From NCBI RefSeq assembly GCF_031760065.1, contig NZ_CP134500.1, positions 5,146,001-5,210,000 of the forward strand: a stretch of DNA of 64,000 bases. Direction: 5' to 3'. This stretch comes from Streptomyces durocortorensis (lineage in GTDB: Bacteria; Actinomycetota; Actinomycetes; Streptomycetales; Streptomycetaceae). Made by a program: the position numbers and the translations under genes. The notes under the pieces are model-generated. The model was not told the DNA's origin and did no database searches. It worked only from the letters and a program-made list of their open reading frames with translations. Numbering within the stretch: the stretch's first letter is position 1; every line of letters begins with the position of its first letter. Positions 35,203 through 43,691 of this stretch are shown one piece after another.

Positions 35203-35940
35203 GTGCTGAGACGTACCGCACGCGTTCTGCTCGGACTTGTCATGACCATCACATTCGCGTTGGGTGGGGCGGTGCTGACCGCCGGCCCCGCGCAGGCCGA
35301 CGGCTGCTACACCTGGACCCGTACGCTCTCGTCCGGAGCCACCGGCAACGACGTCACCCAGCTCCAGATCCGGGTGGCGGGCTGGCCCGGCTACAACTCA
35401 GTGCTCGCCATCGACGGCGTCTACGGTCCGGCCACCACCGCCGCCGTCAAGCGGTTCCAGGCGGCCTACGGCCTGGCCGCCGACGGGATCGCGGGCCCGG
35501 CCACCCAGGCCAAGATCTACGCGCTCCAGGACAACGACTGCACCCCGATCCACTTCACCTACCCCGAGCTGAACAAGTGCAACAGCACCTGGGCCGGCGG
35601 GAAGGTCTCGGCGGGCACGGCCAGGGCCAACGCGCTGAGCAGCATGTGGAAGCTGGAGGCGCTGCGCCACGCGCTGGGCGACCAGCCCATCCGCGTCACC
35701 AGCGGCTTCCGTTCCGTCTCCTGCAACGCGGCCGTCGGCGGAGCCTCCAACAGCCGCCACCTGTACGGCGACGCGGTCGACCTCGGCGCCTCGCCGCACT
35801 CCCTGTGCACGCTGGCCAGGCAGGCCCGCTACCACGGCTTCAGGGGAATCCTCGGCCCGGGCTACGCCGGCCACGGTGACCACGTGCACGTCAACCAGGG
35901 GCCCAACCGCTTCTGGTCGGCGTCCCAGTGCGGCATCTGA
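35203..35940 (+). CDS. Secreted peptidoglycan-binding M15-type peptidase
   Basis: 245 residues. Signal peptide with RR at positions 3-4, hydrophobic core and AQA cleavage near residue 32. A PG_binding_1 domain follows (about 40-105, GNDVTQLQIRVAGWPGY, VYGPATTAAVKRFQAAYGL), then an M15_3/D-Ala-D-Ala carboxypeptidase-like domain with SRHLYGDAVDLG (zinc ligands H and D) and GDHVHVN (third ligand). GGGAG precedes GTG 35203. It probably trims peptidoglycan peptides. In S. coelicolor, as I recall, this interval holds a terpene synthase pair instead. Confidence 0.88.
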   Translation: MLRRTARVLLGLVMTITFALGGAVLTAGPAQADGCYTWTRTLSSGATGNDVTQLQIRVAGWPGYNSVLAIDGVYGPATTAAVKRFQAAYGLAADGIAGPATQAKIYALQDNDCTPIHFTYPELNKCNSTWAGGKVSAGTARANALSSMWKLEALRHALGDQPIRVTSGFRSVSCNAAVGGASNSRHLYGDAVDLGASPHSLCTLARQARYHGFRGILGPGYAGHGDHVHVNQGPNRFWSASQCGI

Positions 35941-35974
35941 CCCACACTCCTCCCGGTGCCCGGCCCGGCGGCGC

Positions 35975-36955
35975 TCAGGCGACGTCGGGCACGGCCGCGG
36001 CCGACGGGCCCCGGAAGGCGCGGCGGTAGGCGTTCGGCGTGGTCCCCAGCGACCGTACGAACTGGTGTCGCAGGGTCGCCGCCGTGCCGAAGCCCGTCTG
36101 TCCCGCGATCGTGTCGATCGTCAGGTCGGAGGTCTCCAGCAGGTGCTGGGCCAGCAGCACCCGCTGCCGCAGCAGCCAGCGGTACGGGGTGGTCCCGGTC
36201 TCCTGCTGGAACCGCCGGGCGAAGGTGCGCGGCGACATGTGCGCCTGCGCCGCCAGCTGCTCCACGGTCAGCTCCTGGTCGAGATGGTGCTCCATCCACG
36301 CCAGGGTGGCGCCGACGGTGTCGCACGCGTTCCGGGGCAGCGGGCGGTTGATGTACTGCGCCTGGCCGCCGTCCCGGTGCGGGGGCACCACCATCCGCCG
36401 GGCGATGGTGTTGGCCGCCTCCTGCCCGTACGCCTGGCGGACCAGATGCAGGCAGGCGTCGATCCCGGCGGCGGTCCCGGCCGAGGTGACCACCGGGCCC
36501 TCGTCCACGTACAGCACGTCCGGCTCCACGATCGCCTTCGGGAAGCGCCGGGCCAGCTCCGCCGCGTGCCGCCAGTGAGTGGTGCAGCGGCGGCCGTCCA
36601 GCAGCCCGGCCGCGCCGAGGACGTACGCCCCCGAGCAGACGCTCAGCACCCGGGAGCCGCGCTCCACGGCCCGGCGCAGCGCGGCAAGCACCTCCTCGGG
36701 ATACTCCCGCTCCATGAAGTGGCTGCCCGCCGGCACGGCGATGAGGTCGGCCTCCTCCAGCCGGTCCAGGCCGTGGGGCGTGCTGATGGTGAAGCCCGCG
36801 TGGGTGCGCAGGACGGGGCCCTCGGCGGAGACCACCGCGAAATCGTGCACCGGCAGGCCCTCGTCGCTGCGGTCGAGGCCGAACACCTCGCACAGCACGC
36901 CGAGTTCGAAGGGGTGGACCTCGTCCAGGAGCAGGGCGGCGACATTGGTCAGCAT
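35975..36955 (-). CDS. nrdS: GlxA-type AraC-family regulator at the nrdS position
   Basis: 326 residues. An N-terminal DJ-1/PfpI-like domain (about 1-180, SVCSGAYVLGAAGLLDG carries the nucleophile-elbow cysteine) precedes two AraC helix-turn-helix motifs (LTVEQLAAQAHMSPRTFARRFQQ; IAGQTGFGTAATLRHQF). In S. coelicolor an AraC-like gene named nrdS follows nrdB in the nrdABS operon; this gene is the next minus-strand gene here, though 311 bases away. The symbol rests on position; its function is not proven. A putative operator lies upstream. Confidence 0.85.
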   Translation of the reverse strand: MLTNVAALLLDEVHPFELGVLCEVFGLDRSDEGLPVHDFAVVSAEGPVLRTHAGFTISTPHGLDRLEEADLIAVPAGSHFMEREYPEEVLAALRRAVERGSRVLSVCSGAYVLGAAGLLDGRRCTTHWRHAAELARRFPKAIVEPDVLYVDEGPVVTSAGTAAGIDACLHLVRQAYGQEAANTIARRMVVPPHRDGGQAQYINRPLPRNACDTVGATLAWMEHHLDQELTVEQLAAQAHMSPRTFARRFQQETGTTPYRWLLRQRVLLAQHLLETSDLTIDTIAGQTGFGTAATLRHQFVRSLGTTPNAYRRAFRGPSAAAVPDVA

Positions 36956-36965
36956 GGACTCAGTG

Positions 36966-37000
36966 TGGCAGTAATTGGATGTTCCATGGCAGTGCTGCCA
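36966..37000. promoter_or_regulatory. Repeated TGGCAG elements in a divergent promoter
   Basis: TGGCAGT at 36966-36972 recurs at 36987-36993, 21 bases (two helical turns) apart. The second is the left half of the palindrome TGGCAGTGCTGCCA (36987-37000). Direct repeats two turns apart are typical AraC-family sites. Confidence 0.4.
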
Positions 37001-37036
37001 CTGATGATTTCTGCCCGGGTGGACCAGAGTAGAGGC

Positions 37037-37252
37037 ATGAACACATTCCTGAACTACCTGGTCGTAGCGTCACTTTTCGCCCTTGTCGCGGCTCCGGCCG
37101 TCGTCGGCCTCGCCCGCGAGCGCCGGATCGACCGCGAACTGCGGGAGGCGGAACGGATGGCGCGGACGGCCGGGCCCCCGGAAACGGAAGGCGCCGCGCA
37201 ACCGGTCACGGCTGCGCGGCGCCCCTACCTCAGAAGCTGGGCCAGGATCTGA
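37037..37252 (+). CDS. Small single-pass membrane protein
   Basis: 71 residues: one N-terminal transmembrane helix (FLNYLVVASLFALVAAPAVVGLA) and a charged tail (RERRIDRELREAERMAR). ATG 37037 is preceded by AGAGG. It lies on the opposite strand between nrdS and nrdB. Its C-terminal codons overlap a hairpin that could terminate nrdB transcription. Function unknown. Confidence 0.55.
   Translation: MNTFLNYLVVASLFALVAAPAVVGLARERRIDRELREAERMARTAGPPETEGAAQPVTAARRPYLRSWARI
37190..37223 (-). terminator. Hairpin downstream of nrdB
   Basis: An 11-bp stem GGCGCCGCGCA with its complement, loop 12 bases, 44 bases beyond the nrdB stop. It may limit read-through into nrdS. Confidence 0.45.
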
Positions 37253-37266
37253 CGGATCCCGGGCGG

Positions 37267-38283
37267 CTAGAAGTCGTCGTCGAACCCGACCGAGCCCTCG
37301 ACGGCCACCTGGTAGGCGGACGGGCGGCGCTCGAAGAAGTTCGTCAGCTCCTGGACGCCCTGGAGCTCCATGAAGGAGAACGGGTTCTCCGAGCCGTACA
37401 CCGTCGGGAAGCCGAGGCGGGTGAGCCGCTGGTCGGCGACGCACTGGAGGTACTCGCGCATCGACTCGGTGTTCATGCCCGGCAGGCCCTCGCCGCACAG
37501 GTCGCGGCCGAACTGGAGCTCCGCGTCGACGGCCTCCTTCAGCATGTCGGTGACCTGCTGCTGGAGCTCGTCGTCGAAGAGGTCCGGCTCCTCCTTGCGG
37601 ACGGTGTCCACGACCTCGAACGCGAAGTTCATGTGCATCGTCTCGTCACGGAACACCCAGTTGGTGCCGGTGGCGAGACCGTGCAGCAGACCCCGCGAGC
37701 GGAACCAGTACACGTACGCGAACGCGCCGTAGAAGAACAGCCCCTCGATGCAGGCCGCGAAGCAGATCAGGTTCAGCAGGAAGCGGCGGCGGTCCGCCTT
37801 CGTCTCCAGCCGGTCGATCTTCTCGACCGAGTCCATCCACTTGAAGCAGAACTGCGCCTTCTCACGGATCGAGGGGATCTCCTCGACCGCGTCGAACGCG
37901 GCGGCCCGGTCGTCCGGGTCGGGCAGATAGGTGTCCAGCAGCGTCAGATAGAACTGGACGTGCACGGCCTCCTCGAAGAGCTGCCGCGACAGGTACAGCC
38001 GCGCCTCGGGGGAGTTGATGTGCTTGTACAGCGTCAGCACGAGGTTGTTCGAGACGATCGAGTCACCGGTCGCGAAGAACGCCACCAGCCGGCCGATCAT
38101 GTGCTGCTCGCCCGGCGACAGCTTGGCGAGGTCGGAGACGTCCGAGTGGAGGTCGACCTCCTCCACGGTCCAGGTGTTCTTGATCGCGTCCCGGTAGCGC
38201 TCGTAGAAGTCCGGGTAGCGCATGGGACGCAGGGTCAGCTCGAATCCCGGGTCGAGCAGGTTCTTGTTGTCGTCGGTGCTCAT
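37267..38283 (-). CDS. nrdB: Class Ia ribonucleotide reductase, small subunit
   Basis: 338 residues. Di-iron ligands are visible: Asp in ATGDSIVSNN, EEAVH, and DETMHMNF. The radical tyrosine is four residues after the first ligand histidine (HVQFY), as in E. coli NrdB Y122. ATG 38283 overlaps the nrdA stop (TAATG). With NrdA it makes deoxyribonucleotides under oxic conditions. Confidence 0.95.
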   Translation of the reverse strand: MSTDDNKNLLDPGFELTLRPMRYPDFYERYRDAIKNTWTVEEVDLHSDVSDLAKLSPGEQHMIGRLVAFFATGDSIVSNNLVLTLYKHINSPEARLYLSRQLFEEAVHVQFYLTLLDTYLPDPDDRAAAFDAVEEIPSIREKAQFCFKWMDSVEKIDRLETKADRRRFLLNLICFAACIEGLFFYGAFAYVYWFRSRGLLHGLATGTNWVFRDETMHMNFAFEVVDTVRKEEPDLFDDELQQQVTDMLKEAVDAELQFGRDLCGEGLPGMNTESMREYLQCVADQRLTRLGFPTVYGSENPFSFMELQGVQELTNFFERRPSAYQVAVEGSVGFDDDF

Positions 38284-40697
38284 TACTGGCAGGCCTCGCA
38301 GGACTCAGGGTTTTCCAGGGAGCAGGCGATCGCGTCCGCGTCGGGAGCCGACGCCTGCTGTACGGGAATGGGGGCGGCGGCCGACGCCTGACCGGACGCG
38401 GCACGGGCGATCCGGGTCGCCGGGCGCGAACGCAGGTAGTACGTCGTCTTCAGCCCCTGCTTCCAGGCGTACGCGTACATCGAGGAGAGCTTGCCGATGG
38501 TCGGCGTCTCCAGGAACAGGTTGAGCGACTGGCTCTGGTCGAGGAACGGCGTACGGGCCGCCGCCATGTCGATCAGGCCGCGCTGCGGGATCTCCCACGC
38601 GGTGCGGTACAGGGCCCGCACGTCCTCGGGAATCCAGGCGAAGCCCTGCACCGAGCCGCTCGCCTCGCGCAGCGCCTCACGGGTGCGGGCGTCCCACACG
38701 CCGAGCTTCTTCAGCTCGTCCACCAGGTAGGCGTTGACCTGGAGGAACTCACCGCTGAGCGTCTCGCGCTTGAACAGGTTGGAGACCTGCGGCTCGATGC
38801 ACTCGTACACACCGGCGATCGAGGCGATCGTGGCGGTCGGCGCGATGGCGAGCAGCAGCGAGTTGCGCATACCGGTCTTCGCGACCCGGGCGCGCAGGGC
38901 GTCCCAGCGCTCCGGCCAGTTCAGCTCGGTGTCGTAGTGGTCGGGGTGCAGCACACCGCGCGCGGCACGCGTCTCGGACCAGGCGGGCAGCGGGCCCGAC
39001 CGCTCGGCCAGGTCGCAGGACGCCTCGTACGCCGCCAGCATGATCCGCTCGGAGATCTTCGTGGAGAGCGCGCGGGCCTCGGGCGAGTCGAAGGGCAGAC
39101 GCAGCTGGAAGAAGACGTCCTGGAGGCCCATGGCGCCCAGACCGACCGGCCGCCAGCGGGAGTTGGAGCGCCCGGCCTGCTCGGTCGGGTAGAAGTTGAT
39201 GTCGACGACCCGGTCCAGGAAGGTCACGGCGGTGCGCACGGTGGCATCCAGCCGGTCCCAGTCGATCGAGCCGTTCGCCACGAAGGCGCCGAGGTTGACC
39301 GAGCCCAGGTTGCAGACGGCCGTCTCGCCGTCGTTGGTGACCTCAAGGATCTCGGTGCACAGGTTCGAGGAGTGGACGACCCGGCCCGGCTCGGCGGTCT
39401 GGTTCGCGGTCCGGTTGGAGGCGTCCTTGAACGTCATCCAGCCCTGGCCGGTCTGCGCGAGGGTACGCATCATCCGGCCGTACAGCTCACGCGCGGGCAT
39501 CGTCTTGCGGGCCAGCCCCCTGGCCTCGGCCGCGCGGTAGGCCGCGTCGAACTCGTCGCCCCACAGGTCGACCAGCTCGGGCACGTCGGCGGGGGAGAAG
39601 AGCGACCACTCGGTGTCGGCGTCGACGCGGCGCATGAACTCGTCCGGGATCCAGTGCGCCAGGTTCAGGTTGTGCGTACGCCGCTGGTCCTCGCCCGTGT
39701 TGTCGCGGAGTTCGAGGAACTCCTCGATGTCCGCGTGCCAGGTCTCCAGGTAGACCGCCGCAGCGCCCTTGCGCCGACCGCCCTGGTTCACCGCCGCCAC
39801 CGAGGCGTCCAGCGTCTTGAGGAACGGCACGATGCCGTTGGAGTGCCCGTTGGTGCCCCGGATCAGCGAACCCCGGGCGCGGATGCGGGAGTAGGACAGA
39901 CCGATGCCGCCCGCGTGCTTGGAGAGCCGCGCCACCTGGTGGTAGCGGTCGTAGATCGAGTCCAGCTCGTCCTTGGGGGAGTCCAGCAGATAGCAGGAGG
40001 ACATCTGCGGGTGCCGGGTACCGGAGTTGAAGAGCGTGGGGGAGGAGGGGAGGTAGTCCAGCCTGCTCATCAGCCCGTAGAGCGCGGCGACCTCGTCCAG
40101 CGCCCGCACCGACTCGTCCTCGGCCAGGCCCGCGGCCACGCGCAGCATGAAGTGCTGCGGGGTCTCGATGACCTGGCGGGTGTGCGGGTGGCGCAGCAGG
40201 TAGCGGCTGTGCAGCGTACGGAGACCGAAGTAGCCGAAACGGTCGTCCGCGCCCTCGGACAGCGTCCGCTCGACCAGCTCGTCCAGCGCCTTCGCGTGCA
40301 GCTCGACGAAGGCGGTCGTGCGGTCCGCGATCAGGCCCTCGCGGTGGCCGACGGCGACCGAGGCGGAGAAGGACGTGGCGCCCTGGCTCGCGGCCTCGTC
40401 GGCGATCGTGCGGGTCAGCAGCCGGGCGGCGAGCTTGGAGTACGCGGGGTCCTCGGAGATCAGCCCCGCGGCGGCCTCGGTGGCCAGCGAGCGCAGCTCG
40501 GCCTCGTCGGAGCGGGCGTTGCGCCCGCGCAACGCGGCAGCGGCGACCCGTCCGGGGTCGGTGTCGGGCAGATCGACGGTGAGGTCGGTCAGGGTCCGCA
40601 GCAGGGCGGTCCCGGGTCCGTCGTTCGAGGCGTCTCCGGACGTGGTGGACACTGCGGATTCGGTGGCTGAAACCGGATCGGCGGGCGCGATGGTCAC
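38283..40697 (-). CDS. nrdA: Class Ia ribonucleotide reductase, large subunit
   Basis: 804 residues. Catalytic cysteines: SSCYLLD (first redox cysteine), SNLCTEI (thiyl cysteine) and ETAVCNLGSVNL (second). The C-terminal CEACQ is the disulphide relay pair. The N-terminal 50 residues are low in complexity and no clear ATP-cone is visible, suggesting weak or absent overall activity control by ATP/dATP. A cobalamin riboswitch lies in the leader; in Streptomyces it shuts this operon off when B12 supports the class II enzyme. Confidence 0.95.
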   Translation of the reverse strand: MTIAPADPVSATESAVSTTSGDASNDGPGTALLRTLTDLTVDLPDTDPGRVAAAALRGRNARSDEAELRSLATEAAAGLISEDPAYSKLAARLLTRTIADEAASQGATSFSASVAVGHREGLIADRTTAFVELHAKALDELVERTLSEGADDRFGYFGLRTLHSRYLLRHPHTRQVIETPQHFMLRVAAGLAEDESVRALDEVAALYGLMSRLDYLPSSPTLFNSGTRHPQMSSCYLLDSPKDELDSIYDRYHQVARLSKHAGGIGLSYSRIRARGSLIRGTNGHSNGIVPFLKTLDASVAAVNQGGRRKGAAAVYLETWHADIEEFLELRDNTGEDQRRTHNLNLAHWIPDEFMRRVDADTEWSLFSPADVPELVDLWGDEFDAAYRAAEARGLARKTMPARELYGRMMRTLAQTGQGWMTFKDASNRTANQTAEPGRVVHSSNLCTEILEVTNDGETAVCNLGSVNLGAFVANGSIDWDRLDATVRTAVTFLDRVVDINFYPTEQAGRSNSRWRPVGLGAMGLQDVFFQLRLPFDSPEARALSTKISERIMLAAYEASCDLAERSGPLPAWSETRAARGVLHPDHYDTELNWPERWDALRARVAKTGMRNSLLLAIAPTATIASIAGVYECIEPQVSNLFKRETLSGEFLQVNAYLVDELKKLGVWDARTREALREASGSVQGFAWIPEDVRALYRTAWEIPQRGLIDMAAARTPFLDQSQSLNLFLETPTIGKLSSMYAYAWKQGLKTTYYLRSRPATRIARAASGQASAAAPIPVQQASAPDADAIACSLENPESCEACQ

Positions 40698-40839
40698 TGG
40701 GCTTTCCCTCGCTCGGCTGGGGGCCGGCAGCAGGCGGGGAAGCCGGGCAGCGCGAAGCCCGGGTCAGGGCAGCACTGCTGACGGCGTCCACCGGCCTATC
40801 CGCGAGGCCCGGACGTCTGGCATCCGGTTCGGTCGATCC

Positions 40840-40955
40840 GGACGCACTGTCGACAGGTCTTCGGACTTCAGGTGTGCAAAAGCACACTGATCACACCGTT
40901 GCGGGACAGTTCCGGATTCGCACCGGATTCCCCTGCGACGACAGCGAGGTCGAGC
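40840..40955 (-). promoter_or_regulatory. Cobalamin (B12) riboswitch of nrdAB
   Basis: Reading the minus strand, the leader contains GGAATCCGGTGCGAATCCGG (40932-40912), then CTGTCCCGCAACGGT, the hairpin GTGTGCTTTTGCACAC and the B12 box AGTCCGAAGACCTGTCG (40867-40851). These are the conserved blocks of a cobalamin aptamer. The region from 40840 to the nrdA start (143 bases) forms the expression platform. Confidence 0.9.
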
Positions 40956-41095
40956 ATACATGTGGGGGCCGCCTGATGAGGTAGCCCCCACATGTTGTGT
41001 CGGCCGACATAACTTTTCCGAGGCGGTGTGGATTCTTCGCCCGACTTTTCTCCGGTTCGGCCCGGAGCGGACGGGCCTGTACGAGGGCGCGAAAA

Positions 41096-41132
41096 GGGGC
41101 CGCCGCGCCCCTGGGCGGGGTGCGGCGGCCCC
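41096..41132 (-). terminator. Intrinsic terminator of the cstA-ybdD operon
   Basis: A 16-bp stem with one wobble (GGGGCCGCCGCGCCCC), 17 bases after the ybdD stop, followed on the minus strand by TTTT: a rare textbook intrinsic terminator in this genome. Confidence 0.85.
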
Positions 41133-41148
41133 GCGGGACCGGTGGCGC

Positions 41149-41352
41149 TCAGCAGCAGCGGAAGCCCTCGCGGGGGTCCGCCTCGCGGGCGTCGGTGCGG
41201 CTGTGCTCGAAGACGCGGCGGGTCATGACCGGTGTGTCCGGATCGTGCGCCCGCGCGTGCGCCACGTAACGGTCGTAGGCCGACTCGCCGGTCAGCTCGC
41301 GCACGTACCAGCGGATGCGGCCGGCGATCCGGCGGACGTCCCGCACACTCAT
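41149..41352 (-). CDS. YbdD/YjiX-family small protein
   Basis: 67 residues. Typical features: RWYVRELTGESAYDRYVAHA near the middle, ending HSRTDAREADPREGFRCC. In many bacteria this small protein is encoded directly after CstA/BtsT and is needed for pyruvate transport. ATG 41352 overlaps the cstA stop (ATGA). Confidence 0.9.
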   Translation of the reverse strand: MSVRDVRRIAGRIRWYVRELTGESAYDRYVAHARAHDPDTPVMTRRVFEHSRTDAREADPREGFRCC

Positions 41353-43574
41353 GTCCGGGCCTTCGGCAGGTCCGTACCGCCGTCCTCCACGCGGATGCCG
41401 CCCTCGGGGCCGACGCCCGCCGCGACCAGCTCGGCCTTCTCCTCCTTGGTCGCGAGGATCGACGCCGGGGCGACCAGCCTGGACTGGACGAACGGCGCCT
41501 CGTGGAGCTTGACGCTCTCCGGGTCGCGGATGGCGTTGAAGCAGACCCGTCCGGCGTCCACGAGGACCACGATGATGAGGACCGCGAAGAGCGCGCACAG
41601 CACCCCGTCGACCGTGGAGTTGGTGACGACGGTCCGCATCTCCTCCATGTTCTTCGCGGGGGCCAGCACCTCACCGGCGTCGATGCCCGCCTGGTACTTG
41701 TCGCGCTGGGCGAAGAACCCGATCTTCACGTCCTCGGAGAAGATCTTCTGCCAGCTCGCGGTGAGCGTGACCGCCACGTCCCAGGCCAGGGGCACCGCGG
41801 TCACCCAGGCCCACTTCAGTCGGCCGGACTTCACCAGCAGCGTGGTGCAGACGGCCAGCGCGACCGCGGCCAGCAGCTGATTGGCGATGCCGAACAGCGG
41901 GAAGAGCTGGTTGATGCCGCCCAGCGGGTCGTGCACACCGACCCAGAGGAAGTAGCCCCATCCGCCTACGACGACGGCGCTGGCGAACCACACGCCCGGC
42001 TTCCAGCTGACCTCGCGGAACGGCTTGTAGACGTTGCCCAGCATGTCCTGGAGCATGAAGCGCCCCACGCGGGTGCCCGCGTCGACGGTGGTGAGGATGA
42101 ACAACGCTTCGAACATGATGGCGAAGTGGTACCAGAACGCCTTCATGGCGGTACCGCCGATCACCGCGGAGAAGATCTCCGCCATGCCGAGCGCGAACGT
42201 CGGTGCGCCACCGGTCCGGGACAGCAGACTCTGTTCCTCGACGTCCTTGGCCGCCTGGGCCAGCGCCTCGGGGGAGATGGAGAAGCCGAAGCCGGCCACG
42301 GCCTCGGAGGCGGCCTGGACGCTGTCACCGATCACACCGGCCGGTGCGTTGATGGCGAAGTACAGACCGGGGTCGATGATGCAGGCGGCGATCATCGCCA
42401 TGATCGCCACGAACGACTCGGTCAGCATCGCGCCGTAGCCGATCATCCGGATCTGGGTCTCCTTCTGGACCATCTTCGGGGTGGTGCCCGAGGAGACCAG
42501 GGAGTGGAAGCCGGAGAGCGCGCCGCAGGCGATGGTGATGAAGACGAACGGGAACATCGAGCCCGCGAAGACGGGCCCCGAGCCGCTGCTCGCGAACTCG
42601 GTGACCGCGGGCATCTTCAGGGTGGGCAGCGCTATCACCACACCGAGGGCCAGCAGGGCGATCGTGCCGACCTTCATGAAGGTGGAGAGGTAGTCGCGCG
42701 GCGCCAGCAGCAGCCACACGGGCAGCACGGAGGCGAGGAACCCGTACACGATCATCCAGACGACCAGCGTGCCCGGTTCCAGCGTGAAGAAGTCCGCCCA
42801 GGACGACTCGGCCACCCAGCCGCCCGCGACGATCGCGAGCAGCAGCAGCGCGACGCCGATGAGCGAGACCTCGCTGACCTTGCCGGGGCGCAGGATCCGC
42901 AGATAGACGCCCATGAAGAGCGCGATCGGGATCGTCATGCCGATGGAGAAGACGCCCCAGGGCGAGTGGGCGAGCGCGTTCACGATGACCAGCGCGAGAA
43001 CCGCGAGCAGGATGATCATGATGATGAACACCGCGACCAGGGCGGCGATCCCGCCGACCGGGCCGATCTCGTCGCGCGCCATCTGGCCGAGCGAACGGCC
43101 GTTGCGGCGGGTGGAGAAGAAGAGCGTCACCATGTCCTGGACGGCACCGGCGAAGATGACGCCGACGACGAGCCAGATCGTGCCGGGCAAGTAGCCCATC
43201 TGCGCCGCGAGTACGGGACCGACCAGCGGCCCGGCGCCCGCGATGGCGGCGAAGTGGTGGCCGAAGAGGACCCGGCGGTCGGTGGGATGGAAGTCGACAC
43301 CGTTGTCGAGCCGTTCGGCGGGGGTCGCGCGGTTCTTGTCGGCCCGCAGTACCCGGTTGGCGATGAACCGGGAGTAGAAGCGGTAGGCGATGGCGTACGA
43401 GCCCAGGGCCGCCGCCAGCATCCAGGCGGCGGAGACCTCCTCGCCCCGCGAGAGTGCGAGGACGGCCCATCCGATGCCGCCGACCAGGGCGACCGAGACC
43501 CAGATGGCGACGGACTTCGGGGACAAGGTCCGCTGCCTCTGTTCCGGCGGGGCTGGTGTGGGCGTTTGCGGCAT
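41349..43574 (-). CDS. cstA: CstA-family carbon starvation transporter
   Basis: 741 residues, about 16 transmembrane helices. Signature segments: YRFYSRFIANRVL, FHPTDRRVLFGHHFAAIAGAGPLVGP and GTTPKMVQKETQIRMIGYG. CstA/BtsT proteins import pyruvate or peptides in starved cells. ATG 43574 fits the family length. The coupled ybdD overlaps its stop. Upstream, 117 bases separate it from the TrmB/LuxR gene. Confidence 0.93.
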   Translation of the reverse strand: MPQTPTPAPPEQRQRTLSPKSVAIWVSVALVGGIGWAVLALSRGEEVSAAWMLAAALGSYAIAYRFYSRFIANRVLRADKNRATPAERLDNGVDFHPTDRRVLFGHHFAAIAGAGPLVGPVLAAQMGYLPGTIWLVVGVIFAGAVQDMVTLFFSTRRNGRSLGQMARDEIGPVGGIAALVAVFIIMIILLAVLALVIVNALAHSPWGVFSIGMTIPIALFMGVYLRILRPGKVSEVSLIGVALLLLAIVAGGWVAESSWADFFTLEPGTLVVWMIVYGFLASVLPVWLLLAPRDYLSTFMKVGTIALLALGVVIALPTLKMPAVTEFASSGSGPVFAGSMFPFVFITIACGALSGFHSLVSSGTTPKMVQKETQIRMIGYGAMLTESFVAIMAMIAACIIDPGLYFAINAPAGVIGDSVQAASEAVAGFGFSISPEALAQAAKDVEEQSLLSRTGGAPTFALGMAEIFSAVIGGTAMKAFWYHFAIMFEALFILTTVDAGTRVGRFMLQDMLGNVYKPFREVSWKPGVWFASAVVVGGWGYFLWVGVHDPLGGINQLFPLFGIANQLLAAVALAVCTTLLVKSGRLKWAWVTAVPLAWDVAVTLTASWQKIFSEDVKIGFFAQRDKYQAGIDAGEVLAPAKNMEEMRTVVTNSTVDGVLCALFAVLIIVVLVDAGRVCFNAIRDPESVKLHEAPFVQSRLVAPASILATKEEKAELVAAGVGPEGGIRVEDGGTDLPKART

Positions 43575-43691
43575 GACGATCCGTCCCCTCGCGCGATCAC
43601 TGGCTCAACGTGCGCGAAATCTAGATCCTGTGACCGCCGTGCGTAACCCCCCGTCCGCATATCGGTACGGCAACGGGGCGACCATCGCAGG

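Noticed and set aside
38937..40670. Long open frame on the plus strand opposite nrdA
   Set aside because: Mirror of the nrdA codons, rich in Gly/Val/Arg/His, without domains; nrdA carries all catalytic cysteines.
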